Assembly (NCBI GenBank): GCA_963579025.1
Contig: CAUZFZ010000116.1
Span: 1 to 33,556, forward strand
Source of the DNA: CAUZFZ01 sp963579025
GTDB taxonomy: Bacteria > Planctomycetota > Planctomycetia > Planctomycetales > Planctomycetaceae
Length of the DNA: 33,556 nucleotides
Direction of reading: 5' to 3'
The position numbers and the translations under genes are program-made. Of this stretch, positions 1 through 8,206 are shown piece by piece (position 1 is the stretch's first letter; each line of letters begins with the position of its first letter). Below the pieces are notes generated by a model, which did no database searches, was not told the DNA's origin, and saw nothing but the letters and a program-made list of their open reading frames with translations.

Positions 1-1230
1 CTGTCGGTAGATGTCGATGGCTTCGTCGGTCTGTCCGTCTTCCCGCAACGCCTCGGCCAGTCCGCAGGAAGCGACAACATCCTGCGGAAACTTCTGGATG
101 GACTGTCGGTAGATGTCGATCGCTTCGGCCAGGGAGCCGGTGTGCCGCTTTGCTTCTGCCAGATGGGTAAAGACCTGAATGTCGTACGGATTGGAATCGA
201 CGGCAAGCTGAGCAAATTCCAGTTCCAAGTCGTTGCGGCCACGAATCTTCATTTCCGTGGCGAGTTTGGACGCTGTCCTGCCGGCCAGTTCGTGATCACC
301 CTCATCCAGTTGTCGCTGGACGAGTTCCCGCGTGAACTTTCTTGCGTCCTCCAGCTTGTCCGATTCAATCCGGTCCAGAATCGACTGGAATTCCCGTTCC
401 CATCGCTGAAAGCCCTCGTGGGCACTCGTTGCGGGAGAATCAGCCTGCGGTGATTCGGGTCGCTTCGACTTCGACTTGCGCTGCTGCTTGCGGGACTTGC
501 GATCAGCAGGTTCTGAGACCTCTGCCGCCGGTGCAGCGGCTTTGAGCAACCCGGCCCATGAGGTAATCACAGCACGGGCTCCGGGCAACTGGGCGACCGG
601 GCCGGCCAGCAGTTTCAGCGTGGCGGTTCCTGCATGACCGGCAGACGCGGCATGAGCGATCTGGTAGCACGCTCCGGCGGCGACAAGTCGGTCGAAAAGT
701 ACTGGTTTGTCCAGACTGCTGGATGTGGCAGCGACGTCGACCTCAGACCAGGTATCCACAAGCGCGGCAATGTGTGGCTGGGCTGTTTCCAGGTCGACAA
801 GAATGCCCCGGACGAGTGGGAGGTCGTCACGCGACGTGAGTTGGACGGCTCCCGCAAGGTCGCCGCCTGCGGGAATCGGTGCCTGATAGAGTCGCGCCAG
901 CAGCCAGTCTTTCACGCTTTCATCGGCGAGTCGTTCTTCAACACACTCGGCAGCCAGAGAACGTGTTTCCGAGGCTTCGTCGCAGTCCAGCAGAATCAGG
1001 GTCATGCGCAGCGCACGGTCGCAGCTCCGGTTCAGGTGCAGACTTCTGACGACGGCAGCTCGGTCTTCGACTGGAAACTCGACGACATCATCGGCACCAG
1101 CGAACAGGTGCTGCAGGTCGGCCCGGTCGCGCGATGTTGAGACATCCGGCGCGTCGGCGTCGATGGAGTAGACGGATTCCCCGTCGATGAGGACGGCCAG
1201 CCCGGCCTGTCCGGAAACAATTGCCTGCAT
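1..1230 (-). CDS. TPR-repeat protein, 3' end outside the window
   Basis: An open frame runs leftward from an ATG at 1230 to the window edge with no stop (410 codons seen), so the gene is partial. The first ~230 residues are a globular region I do not recognise. A basic, low-complexity linker follows (runs of K, R, S and Q near residues 250-270). After it come helical tetratricopeptide repeats. The last two repeats contain AEAIDIYRQ and DEAIDIYRQ and are exactly 34 residues apart, and the DNA repeats with a 102-base period (1-18 and 103-120). The start overlaps the stop of the upstream zinc-ribbon gene as ATGA, which implies translational coupling and a joint role. TPRs usually mediate protein-protein contacts. 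No signal peptide or membrane segment is visible, so a cytoplasmic scaffold or adaptor is likely (inference). Confidence 0.75.
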   Translation of the reverse strand, partial: MQAIVSGQAGLAVLIDGESVYSIDADAPDVSTSRDRADLQHLFAGADDVVEFPVEDRAAVVRSLHLNRSCDRALRMTLILLDCDEASETRSLAAECVEERLADESVKDWLLARLYQAPIPAGGDLAGAVQLTSRDDLPLVRGILVDLETAQPHIAALVDTWSEVDVAATSSSLDKPVLFDRLVAAGACYQIAHAASAGHAGTATLKLLAGPVAQLPGARAVITSWAGLLKAAAPAAEVSEPADRKSRKQQRKSKSKRPESPQADSPATSAHEGFQRWEREFQSILDRIESDKLEDARKFTRELVQRQLDEGDHELAGRTASKLATEMKIRGRNDLELEFAQLAVDSNPYDIQVFTHLAEAKRHTGSLAEAIDIYRQSIQKFPQDVVASCGLAEALREDGQTDEAIDIYRQ

Positions 1231-2075
1231 CAGTTGGTCCGTTCGGTGGCTCCCGCCTTTTCCAGGCGGCGTTTCAGCCGCAGCCATTCAACCCTGGCTT
1301 CTTTGTTCTTCGGCTTCCGGGGAAGCCGAAAAGACTCTATGCAACGCTCATCGAGTGTACCGTAGATGTGAACCTCAATGAAATCGTCCTGATCCGTCTG
1401 ACCGGTCTGTTTCATCAGAATGCCAGGATAATCCCGCGGTGCTGTCGTACCGTCAATGGCGTCCCCGAGTTTCGCGACAGCCAGTCGCTGACGCGCGTCC
1501 CACGCTGCACGATACCCGGCAGGAGGGCCATCGACCGGGTTGACGCCGTGCTTCTGCGTGAAGACCAGCGTGTTCTCTTCAAACACACTCGACCGATGCG
1601 CGATTGTGGGGGTTCGCAGGGTCAGATGCCATTCGCCATACGACTCCAGACCACACCCGTTCAATGACAGTGCAGCGAAGTGAATCTCTTTGAAGTAATG
1701 CGGAAAATACGTCGCGTCGACTCCCTGCCGCTGCTGGTCAAAGCCGTTATCCAGCGGCTCTCGCTCACCATCGTCCAGTTGTCGGTAGAACGTCTTGAAG
1801 AGACCGCAGTCTTTATCAAAGAGCAGCACGAGCGACTGCTCGCGTTGGGCAATCACAGCCTGACTTTCAGACATCGCCTGTTCGAACCGGGTAATCTGGT
1901 CATCCGCTCCTCGAGATTGCGCCCGGTTTCGAGTGTCGCTGTACCGTTGGCCCAGGGCATCTCGCTCCGGCTGTTCGCTGGCAGCACGGACATTGGGAAA
2001 TCCGAGCGGCTGCTGACATACCGGACACGTGAAAGAATGAGGCGAGACATCCTGGCCGCACTGAGGACATTTCAT
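1230..2075 (-). CDS. Zinc-ribbon protein of unknown function (coupled to TPR gene)
   Basis: A 281-residue protein if it starts at ATG 2075 (MKCPQCG...). The frame stays open to an ATG at 2132, but a zinc ribbon at the extreme N terminus favours 2075. Neither start has a clear Shine-Dalgarno. Cys3, Cys6, Cys17 and Cys20 form a CPxC-N10-CPVC ribbon that should bind one zinc. A charged, probably helical segment follows (about 50-75). The C-terminal ~200 residues form one domain I cannot assign. It has conserved-looking blocks YGEWHLTLR, FEENTLVFTQKHG and a late DDFIEVHIYG strand. That arrangement is loosely reminiscent of ADP-ribosyltransferase-like folds, but this is only an impression. The stop TGA (1232-1230) overlaps the start of the downstream TPR gene. 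Confidence 0.7.
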   Translation of the reverse strand: MKCPQCGQDVSPHSFTCPVCQQPLGFPNVRAASEQPERDALGQRYSDTRNRAQSRGADDQITRFEQAMSESQAVIAQREQSLVLLFDKDCGLFKTFYRQLDDGEREPLDNGFDQQRQGVDATYFPHYFKEIHFAALSLNGCGLESYGEWHLTLRTPTIAHRSSVFEENTLVFTQKHGVNPVDGPPAGYRAAWDARQRLAVAKLGDAIDGTTAPRDYPGILMKQTGQTDQDDFIEVHIYGTLDERCIESFRLPRKPKNKEARVEWLRLKRRLEKAGATERTN

Positions 2076-2132
2076 CGAGGCGCCCGCTGGAACCGTTATT
2101 TGCAGGCGGCCCTCATCGAGACGCCCGTTCAT

Positions 2133-2439
2133 CGGCAGAGGGGATTGTGCCGCATGGAGACGGAATGCGAAAGCATGAGGTTGCCTGGCGACATGCCGAG
2201 TGTTTTACGGCGAAACGAGGGCGCCGCGCAGGCCCTGGGCGATACGGACCAATTGCTGAAACTTGGTAACGTGTGGTGATCGTAGGGAACGATTTGGACT
2301 CTCCGAAGCGTCGCCGGTAACGCACAGCAATCCAGCTGACGGTGCATAAAAAAAGCCGAAGCCGCCAGACTTGAGGAAGATCAATGATCAACCGGAAAGC
2401 CTGACGACTTCGTCTTCAGGAGATACGCCCGCAGTCTGT
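2133..2439. other. Intergenic region without a recognised gene
   Basis: No convincing coding frame lies between the zinc-ribbon gene and the PAS gene. It should hold the promoter of the zinc-ribbon/TPR pair, but no clear -35/-10 pair was found. A run of seven T on the minus strand (around 2348-2354) and a short near-palindrome at 2400-2420 are the only visible structures. Confidence 0.4.
2400..2420 (-). terminator. Short hairpin downstream of PAS gene
   Basis: A 21-base near-palindrome (CCTGA-GAC core on both arms, two-base loop) sits 20 bases after the PAS gene stop on the minus strand. It lacks a proper T tract directly after the stem, so it is only a weak intrinsic-terminator candidate. 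Confidence 0.3.
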
Positions 2440-2901
2440 TCAGTTCACCGTTTCGGCCGACGCATTGTCGATGGCCTGACGGATATCCGAGATATCGATG
2501 ACAGCACCCAGCAGGCGATTGCTGTCTCCGGCATCGTTCGGCGTGATTCGGGCGCGGAACAGAATCCAGCCGGACGAGCCATCTCGTCGCGTGACGCGGT
2601 GCACGCGCTGGTAACTGCCGCGACCAGCCTTCACGGCTGATTCCAGTTCTTCGGCGACACCACTGCGGTCGTCGGGATGGATGTGGTTCAACCATTCCTG
2701 AAACGCGTTGGGCAGCTCGTCTTCGTCGTAGCCGAGCATCGCCTTCAAACAGGGGGACATGTAAACGCTCTTACTTTCGACCGGCCAGTCCAGCACACCG
2801 ACGCGAGCCTGCGACAGAATCATCGCATGCCAGTCGTACAGGGCTTCGAGGTCGGCGATCGTTTCTTCGAGCAGTGCTTCGCGGTCAAATGGGGCGATCA
2901 T
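2440..2901 (-). CDS. Single-domain PAS sensor protein
   Basis: A 153-residue soluble protein. A short N-terminal helix (about residues 8-25) leads into one PAS domain with its PAC tail. Landmarks are SQARVGVLDWPV (start of the sheet), the conserved NHIHPDDR turn near residue 73, and the C-terminal strands WILFRARITP and LLGAVIDISDI. This is the PAS_3 style of fold. No histidine kinase, GGDEF, EAL or DNA-binding output domain follows and the protein ends soon after the fold. It may therefore act as a stand-alone ligand or protein-interaction module, or be the detached sensor of a larger signalling protein. No membrane segment is present. The start ATG has no clear Shine-Dalgarno. Neighbours give no functional link. 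Confidence 0.8.
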   Translation of the reverse strand: MIAPFDREALLEETIADLEALYDWHAMILSQARVGVLDWPVESKSVYMSPCLKAMLGYDEDELPNAFQEWLNHIHPDDRSGVAEELESAVKAGRGSYQRVHRVTRRDGSSGWILFRARITPNDAGDSNRLLGAVIDISDIRQAIDNASAETVN

Positions 2902-3265
2902 GGCAGTGGCTCGCGAACAGGACCCGGCTGTTTGGACCGGGCGATGCCTTGGTGTTGGGCGGAGAAATCCGCTCGTCAGTCAAACGCAAGGGCATCACCT
3001 TACTGCCGGAGGCCTGAGATGTAGCGCGTTGATTTCCTGCAACACATCCGAATCTCATGACCACCTGTCGCGCGTGAGTGTTGCCAAAGAAAGACAAGCC
3101 GCGCAAACCCGCACGGATATTCCGGTCTGAGAGTCTGACGACACTGGAGCGGTCTGCCTGAGCGATTCCGGGCGTCGGCGTGAACGGCGGGAAGCACACG
3201 GATTGCGATGAATTGTCAGGCCAGGCCTGCGTCGACATGCGCAGGCGACAGCATTGAAGACCCGG
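2902..3265. other. Intergenic region, probably decayed sequence
   Basis: No frame in these ~360 bases looks like a real protein. The region lies between the PAS gene and the sulfatase remnant. It may include degraded flanks of the remnant. No repeat, RNA gene or convincing promoter was recognised. Confidence 0.4.
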
Positions 3266-3439
3266 TCATCTCGCGGTTGCGTAATCACGACCATTCAAAC
3301 TGTTTCGACATGACACTCTCCAGGTGTTGAGCGACTGGCTCATGCGCTCGACAAGCTCTGGATGTCGGGCTGCCACGTCGTTCTTTTCACTCGCATCATT
3401 CACGATGTCGTACAGTTCGAGTTTGCTGAGTTTCCTGAA
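3266..3439 (-). pseudogene. C-terminal remnant of a sulfatase gene
   Basis: Reading leftward from an in-frame stop at 3442-3440, 57 codons encode the tail typical of secreted sulfatases: ELYDIVNDASEKNDVAARHP, then LVERMSQSLNTW, and a terminal NSLNGRDY followed by TGA at 3268-3266. ELYD with a following E-x-N-D-V-A-A-x-H-P is the usual C-terminal signature of the family. The catalytic N-terminal ~400 residues, with the formylglycine motif and metal ligands, are absent, and no start codon fits. The fragment abuts the 3' end of the lactonase-like gene, so a deletion probably removed the body of the gene. It belongs to a different sulfatase subgroup from the intact gene at 23729. Confidence 0.7.
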
Positions 3440-3476
3440 TCAGATCTTTCGTCGGCTTGTCTTGAAGATGCACATT

Positions 3477-4607
3477 TTACGGCAGCCAGCGGACGCACGA
3501 TGGCATCGGAATCGAAATCGGGTCGCCGGTCACAGTCACGCGGCCGGATTCCGCATCGATCCGAAATACGATCACGTTATTGCCCGGCATGTTGGCACAC
3601 AGCAGCCAGCCGCCGTCGGGTGTGATCAGAAGATTCTGTGGTCCCTTGCCTCGGCTGGGTTCGATGCCGACGAGACTCAGGCGGCCGTCGTCGCCAATGC
3701 GATAGATCGCGATGCTGTCGTGGCCGCGATTCGTTCCGTAAAGAAACTGCCCGTCCGGCGTGATCTTGAGGTCGGCGCAGTAACTTGTTCCATCGAAATC
3801 GGCGGGCACTGTGGAGATCGTTTGACGCTGCGTCAGTGAACCCGTGTCGGATGCGTAATCGAAGAACGTGACTGTGTTCGTCAATTCGTTGATCACGTAC
3901 ACGCGCTTGCCATTCGGGTGGAAAGTCAGATGACGCGGGCCGGATCCGGGCGGGACGGTGGCGAAAGACTGTGCTTCATTCGCTGTGAGTCCAGCCGTCG
4001 CGGGAGCCAGGCGATAAACCAGGACCTTGTCGATCCCCAGATCAGCAGCGAGCGCGAAGCGATTATCCGGGCTGACGACAATGCTGTGTGCGTAGGGCGC
4101 CTTCTGACGTGCGGGGTTGACGCTCGACCCGCGATGCTGCACGAACGAAGCGGCTTCACCCAGCGAGCCATCTTGGTTCACAGGTAGCGCGGCCACGCTG
4201 CCTGTCGAGTAATTCGCCACAAGCACCGTTTTCCCGGTGGCATCGACATCCAGATAACACGACGCGGAGCCGCGCGCGGATTGTCGGTTCAGTCGCTCAA
4301 GCATCCCCGTGCGGCCCTTGATGGCATAAGCCGCCACGAATTCGTCCTCTTTGCCACCGAACTGTTCTGTATCGATGGCATACAGGAACCGCTTGTCCGG
4401 GGTGATCGCGAGGAAAAACGGATGTTGAATATCCGTTGTGCGATGGAGTGGTTTCAGCGTTCCCGTAGTCGCATCAAACTGAAACGCGTGAATGGCTCCC
4501 TTGTCGCCGGGCGCGAAGGCGGAGACGAAGACCAGTGGCTCGTCAGCCGTTGTGATCGTGGACATGGTGAGCAGAACGCCAATGAGGATGGTCAATCGAT
4601 TACGCAT
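3477..4607 (-). CDS. Secreted lactonase-like beta-propeller protein (PF10282 type)
   Basis: A 376-residue protein from ATG 4607. This start is chosen over the ATG at 4745 because it puts a signal peptide at the N terminus (MRNR, then a hydrophobic stretch TILIGVLLTMSTITTA), so export is expected. The mature part is a repeating beta-propeller of the 6-phosphogluconolactonase/3-carboxymuconate cyclase family. Blade signatures include GAIHAFQFDATTGTLKPL, AHSIVVSPDNRFALAADLG, GSGPRHLTFHPNGKRVYVINE, ADLKITPDGQFLYGTNRGHD and NLLITPDGGWLLCANM. Length matches the family (about 340-400). Many exported planctomycetal members have no proven substrate, so sugar-lactone hydrolysis is a family-based inference. 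It is divergent from the ClpP-like gene, with ~260 bases between starts. Confidence 0.88.
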   Translation of the reverse strand: MRNRLTILIGVLLTMSTITTADEPLVFVSAFAPGDKGAIHAFQFDATTGTLKPLHRTTDIQHPFFLAITPDKRFLYAIDTEQFGGKEDEFVAAYAIKGRTGMLERLNRQSARGSASCYLDVDATGKTVLVANYSTGSVAALPVNQDGSLGEAASFVQHRGSSVNPARQKAPYAHSIVVSPDNRFALAADLGIDKVLVYRLAPATAGLTANEAQSFATVPPGSGPRHLTFHPNGKRVYVINELTNTVTFFDYASDTGSLTQRQTISTVPADFDGTSYCADLKITPDGQFLYGTNRGHDSIAIYRIGDDGRLSLVGIEPSRGKGPQNLLITPDGGWLLCANMPGNNVIVFRIDAESGRVTVTGDPISIPMPSCVRWLP

Positions 4608-4871
4608 GACACTTAATCTCCGGGTGTCGCCGTGGGTGACGGTTAATGATCTGGAGTGATATTCAGTTTGGAACAGACGATGATTGTGAAGGTCAGGATT
4701 CTGGACATGGGTCTGAATCTTCCGGGGTGCAGGCAACTCCGCCACCTACGGGAAATGTAACGCCGGAGGGTTTGGTCGACACGCGCGGCTGCGGACAGTC
4801 CAATTCGACCGTTGTCGTCATGCCGCGGGCATTCAGACGCGCCGAGCTGTCGCCTTTATCCATGGAATCCA

Positions 4872-5495
4872 ATGTCTCGCCGAGTTCACACTGCACCGCG
4901 CACAACTTTCCCGCAACGCACTTCGCGGACGACACCGTCGCCGCACCGTTCCGGGCCATTCAATCCGCCTGAACACGGACACAACTGGGAATTGTCCATG
5001 ACGGGCGATTTGACCGGTCAGCAGTCCGAGCAGTTTTCGCAGCTCGTCGAGCTGCCGCGCCGCAGTCGCGGAACGATCTTCATCGATTCGTGCGGAGGCA
5101 GTGCGTATGCCGGGCTGGCCATCGCGAGCATCATCCGACTGCGTGGACTGCGTGTGACCGCAGTCGTTGCCGGAGAATGCTCGTCTGCTGCGATCCTGCC
5201 GTTTGCCGCGTGCGAACGTCGACTGGTCACAACGCACTCAACGCTGCTGTTTCATCCGATCCGATGGCAGAGCGAAGAGGACGTGCGCATCGAAGAGGCC
5301 ACCGAATGGGCTCGTCACTTCAAGCTGCTGGAAGACGACCTCGACAAGCTACTGTCGCGGATGCTCGATTTTCCTGAAGACAAGATTCAGGCCTGGACGC
5401 GTCCCGGTCGATTCGTCAGCGGTCAGGAACTGGTCGATGAAGGACTGGCCGAGATGATTGACCTGTTCTCCGGCGACTTGTGGAGTCAGATTTGA
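4872..5495 (+). CDS. ClpP-like serine protease homologue, divergent
   Basis: A 207-residue protein of the ClpP/crotonase fold from ATG 4872. An in-frame ATG at 4812 is possible, but the extra residues look non-coding, and a start at 4998 would cut into the first strand (NWELSMTGDLTG). IFIDSCGGSAYAGLAIASII matches the ClpP region that follows the first helix (INSPGG...). GECSSAAILPFAA carries the likely nucleophile (Ser105, in place of the usual ASMGA context), and STLLFHP supplies His128 in place of MIHQP. The end, ELVDEGLAEMID, matches the ClpP C terminus. The first ~35 residues are Pro/Arg/Thr-rich and poorly ordered. No clpX or other AAA+ partner is next to it, so it may be an orphan, ClpP-paralogue-like peptidase. 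It lies alone between the lactonase gene and fmdB. Confidence 0.82.
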   Translation: MSRRVHTAPRTTFPQRTSRTTPSPHRSGPFNPPEHGHNWELSMTGDLTGQQSEQFSQLVELPRRSRGTIFIDSCGGSAYAGLAIASIIRLRGLRVTAVVAGECSSAAILPFAACERRLVTTHSTLLFHPIRWQSEEDVRIEEATEWARHFKLLEDDLDKLLSRMLDFPEDKIQAWTRPGRFVSGQELVDEGLAEMIDLFSGDLWSQI

Positions 5496-5518
5496 TCACA
5501 CCGGGACGCTGCTGATTG

Positions 5519-5581
5519 GTAGCCGAACTCGCAAGAGTTTGGTTTCCCCGGGTCCGGCCAAAGTCTGGCGACTTCGGCTAC
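5519..5581. repeat. Palindromic repeat, GTAGCCGAA family
   Basis: Arms of 24 bases at 5519-5542 and 5558-5581 are inverted copies of each other with few mismatches, separated by 15 bases. Each outer end reads GTAGCCGAA. It sits between the convergent ends of the ClpP-like gene and fmdB, so the transcript hairpin could act as a bidirectional terminator. A related copy lies at 10364-10413. Confidence 0.75.
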
Positions 5582-5592
5582 GTGGTCCTGTC

Positions 5593-5928
5593 TTACGAGT
5601 CCTTGGACTTCGAGCTTGAATCGCTGCTCTTAGATGACGAGCTGTCGCCCTTGGAACTTGAGTCGCTCTTGGAGGCTGAGTCGCTGGACTTGCTGGCCGA
5701 TTCCTCGGCTTTCTTCGCGGCCTCAGCCCCCTTCTTGTAGGAGCTGCTGCGATAGTCGGTCTGATAGAAGCCCGACCCTTTGAAGATGATGCCCGCACCC
5801 GGGCCGATGATCCGCTTGGCTTTCTGCTTGCCGCAGCCCGGGCATTTACGTTTCGGTTTCGCGGTGATCGACTGGAAGACTTCCCATTCGTGATTGCACT
5901 CACCGCAGCGGTAATCGTATGTCGGCAT
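5593..5928 (-). CDS. FmdB-family zinc-ribbon protein
   Basis: A 111-residue protein from ATG 5928. An AGAGGG Shine-Dalgarno lies about 8 bases upstream, and this start (MPTYDYRCGECNHEWE) is the hallmark of the FmdB/CxxC_CxxC_SSSS putative regulatory family. Cys8, Cys11, Cys29 and Cys32 (CGEC and CPGC) should bind zinc. GSGFYQTDYRSSSY follows, a conserved patch of the family. The last ~40 residues are a low-complexity Ser/Lys/Asp tail and probably disordered. The family name comes from a proposed regulator in methylotrophs, and the biochemical role is unknown. It is the last gene of the leftward chaperone block but is separated from grpE by a 237-base palindromic element, so it is probably transcribed separately. 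Confidence 0.88.
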   Translation of the reverse strand: MPTYDYRCGECNHEWEVFQSITAKPKRKCPGCGKQKAKRIIGPGAGIIFKGSGFYQTDYRSSSYKKGAEAAKKAEESASKSSDSASKSDSSSKGDSSSSKSSDSSSKSKDS

Positions 5929-5962
5929 GAATTGCACCCTCTGGGAATTAGTAAGAAACGGG

Positions 5963-6199
5963 GAATCAGTTGATTCCCGAATAGCCGCGGAGCGGCGGCA
6001 GCATAAAGCCCCGGGCGCAAGCCCGGGGTAACCGATTCCCACGACCATCAAGCCGCGGAGCGGCGACAGCGAACTCGCAATGGGAGCGCGCTGTCGCCGC
6101 TCCGCGGCTTTCGTCTGTTTCAACTGCTAACCCCTGGCTTGCGCCAGGGGCTTTATGCTGCCGCCGCTCCGCGGCTGAAATCAGGGAATCAAATGATTC
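5963..6199. repeat. Nested palindromic element, 237 bases
   Basis: A perfect inverted repeat of 30 bases (5983-6012 versus 6147-6176, beginning AGCCGCGGAGCGGCGGCAG) lies inside looser outer arms that start GAATCA at 5963 and end TGATTC at 6199. Inside it, a second perfect 21-base inverted repeat (6051-6071 versus 6089-6109) starts with the same AGCCGCGGAGCGGCG. A local hairpin of the form CCCCGGGC-GCAA-GCCCGGGG sits on each flank. The whole can fold as a long cruciform or branched RNA. It fills the grpE-fmdB gap and looks like a non-autonomous mobile or REP-like element; no transposase is present. Confidence 0.85.
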
Positions 6200-6233
6200 G
6201 CAGTTTCTATGGCGCGACAGAAAGTGGATCACA

Positions 6234-6884
6234 CTACGCAGACGATTCAGTGTCATCACTGGCTTCAACTGGAGCACTTGCAACGATCACCTTGGTCGGT
6301 CGAATGACGCGGTCGTGAAGTATGTAGCCAAGCTCGACATCCTGAATGACCGTCCCCGGCGGATGTTCGTCTGACGGTAACTGCTGAATCGCCTCGTGCA
6401 GATTCGGGTCGAACGGTTGACCAACCGCCTCGATCGGTTTCACCGAGTGACCGGCGAGGACCTGATTGAAATGCGCGAGGATCATCTCGGCACCTTTCAC
6501 AAGGTCGTCCACATTCGTCGTCTGCCCGGCGGCCTGAATGGTCCGCGCCAGATTGTCGAGCGCGGGCAGCAGATCGCGAATGAGCGGCAGCATCTGATAG
6601 CGAGCGGCCTGTTCCAGTTCGCGGGCAACACGCTTGCGGTAGTTGTCCAGCTCGGCGTGGGCTCGGATTGCCTGGTCGAGTGCCTGATCGCGTTCAGCAC
6701 ACAGCGACTCCACGTCCTCTGAGGACGGCGCCCCGTCGTCGGCGCCCGTTGTTGAGTCGTCGTGCGCCGCTCCGGCGATGGCTTCCGCTGCTTCAGCGAT
6801 AGCCTCGGCCGGGATGGCTGTTTCTTCTTCAGCCGCGACCTCACTGGCCGAAGCGGCTTCGGACGTCTCTTGATCCTTACTCAT
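6234..6884 (-). CDS. grpE: GrpE, nucleotide exchange factor for DnaK
   Basis: A 216-residue protein from ATG 6884, with GGAG 8 bases upstream; the longer frame to 6971 has no such support. The first ~70 residues are acidic and Ala/Glu-rich, as usual. Next comes the long dimerisation helix (LCAERDQALDQAIRAHAELDNYRKRVARELEQA) and then the four-helix and beta-wing region with LLPALDNLARTI, GAEMILAHFNQVL, FDPNLHEAIQQ and GYILHDRVIRPTKVIV, all hallmarks of GrpE. It releases ADP from DnaK in the cytoplasm. It follows dnaJ by 110 bases on the same strand, so the two are probably co-transcribed. No dnaK is in the window. Confidence 0.96.
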   Translation of the reverse strand: MSKDQETSEAASASEVAAEEETAIPAEAIAEAAEAIAGAAHDDSTTGADDGAPSSEDVESLCAERDQALDQAIRAHAELDNYRKRVARELEQAARYQMLPLIRDLLPALDNLARTIQAAGQTTNVDDLVKGAEMILAHFNQVLAGHSVKPIEAVGQPFDPNLHEAIQQLPSDEHPPGTVIQDVELGYILHDRVIRPTKVIVASAPVEASDDTESSA

Positions 6885-6994
6885 TCGTCTTTCTCCGAAA
6901 GGCCCATTGCCATTCATGTTTCCGATCGGCCGGCGGGAACTCCTGCCCCGGCACGGGCACGGGCAACTCACTGGTCACAACGCAAATTGCAGCG

Positions 6995-8140
6995 TCACTC
7001 TTCAAAGTCTTCGGGCGGAACAAACCAGTCTTTCAGCTTGTCGAAGAATGACTTGCGATGCGGACTGACCTGGGCCTGTTCCATTTCCGCCAGTTCCCGC
7101 AGCAGAGTTTCCTGCTCGGCAGTCAACTTCTTCGGCACTTCCAGATTGATCTGCAGCAGCAAATCACCGGCAACTCCACCGCGAGGATCGGGCATCCCGC
7201 CACCGCGAATCCGGTGAACCTCACCGGGCTGCGTCCCCGGGTAGATTCGCTGCATCGTTTTACCTTCCAGACAGGGAACCTCGATCTCTGCTCCCAGCAC
7301 AGCTTGCGTGTACGAGATCGGCACTTCGCAGATCAGGTGCGGTCCTTCGCGGCGGAACAGATGGTGATCCTGTACCGAAATCTCGACGTACAGGTCACCG
7401 CGTGGTCCGCCGTTCGTGCCCGGCTCGCCTTCCCCGGAAAGCCGCAATGTCATCCCGTTGTCGACCCCTGCGGGAACCTGAACATCCAGCTTTGTTTTCT
7501 TCGCAACTTTTCCGGCGCCGCTGCAATCAGAGCATTTATCACGGACAACCTTGCCCTCACCCCGACAGGCCGGACATGTCGTCTGCATGCGAAAGAAGCC
7601 TTGTGACTGCACCACGTGCCCGGCACCGCCGCAGTAGTCGCAGCTCGTCGGAGTCGTCCCCGGTTTGGCGCCACTGCCTGAACATGTCTTGCAGGGTTCG
7701 CGCCTGCCGATGTCGACGGTGCGGGTACATCCCCGAGCGGCGTCCAGCAGATCGATCGACAGTCGCGTCTTAAGGCTGTCACCCTGAGTCGGCCGCGGTC
7801 CGCCTCCGCGTCGTCGACCACCACCACCGCCACCACCGAAACCGAATCCGTCAAACAGATCACCGAAGAGATCGAAAATGTCGTTGACATCTCGAGCACC
7901 TGCGGCGGAACTGCGAACTCCATCGTGGCCGAATCGGTTGTAGCGACCCCGCTTCTCGTCGTCGCTCAGGACTTCGTATGCCTCGGAAGCTTCTTTGAAA
8001 CTGACGATCGCCTCTTCATCACCCTGATTCCGGTCCGGGTGAAACTTGATGGCCAGTTTCTTGAATGCCTTCTTGATTTCGTCGGCACCGGCGTCGCGCG
8101 ACACGCCCAGCACTTCGTAGTAGTCGCGTTTTGACGCCAT
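6995..8140 (-). CDS. dnaJ: DnaJ, Hsp40 co-chaperone
   Basis: A 381-residue protein from ATG 8140 (MASKRDYYEVLGV), with GGGGA about 8 bases upstream. The J domain occupies residues ~5-70, with the HPD motif in KFHPDRN. A Gly/Phe-rich linker (GFGFGGGGGGG) follows. Four CxxCxGxG zinc motifs are all intact (CKTCSGSG, CDYCGGAG, CPACRGEG, CSDCSGAG). The substrate-binding domains contain GVDNGMTLRLSGEGE and PGEVHRIRGGGMPDP. This is a full type I DnaJ. It delivers clients to DnaK and stimulates its ATPase. It lies between groEL copy 1 and grpE, and the hairpin at 8207-8250 separates it from groEL, so it probably has its own promoter. Confidence 0.97.
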   Translation of the reverse strand: MASKRDYYEVLGVSRDAGADEIKKAFKKLAIKFHPDRNQGDEEAIVSFKEASEAYEVLSDDEKRGRYNRFGHDGVRSSAAGARDVNDIFDLFGDLFDGFGFGGGGGGGRRRGGGPRPTQGDSLKTRLSIDLLDAARGCTRTVDIGRREPCKTCSGSGAKPGTTPTSCDYCGGAGHVVQSQGFFRMQTTCPACRGEGKVVRDKCSDCSGAGKVAKKTKLDVQVPAGVDNGMTLRLSGEGEPGTNGGPRGDLYVEISVQDHHLFRREGPHLICEVPISYTQAVLGAEIEVPCLEGKTMQRIYPGTQPGEVHRIRGGGMPDPRGGVAGDLLLQINLEVPKKLTAEQETLLRELAEMEQAQVSPHRKSFFDKLKDWFVPPEDFEE

Positions 8141-8206
8141 CTTCATTCCCCGGTGCTTGCCCATTCGATGGGCCGTCAGAATCCGTACGCCGGAACACGA
8201 TCAATG

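Noticed and set aside
1..120. Direct DNA repeat of ~18 bases with 102-base spacing
   Set aside because: Explained by the 34-residue TPR units of the protein, so not a separate repeat element.
5963..6199. CRISPR array
   Set aside because: The repeat units are inverted and nested, with no regular spacers; a palindromic element explains them.
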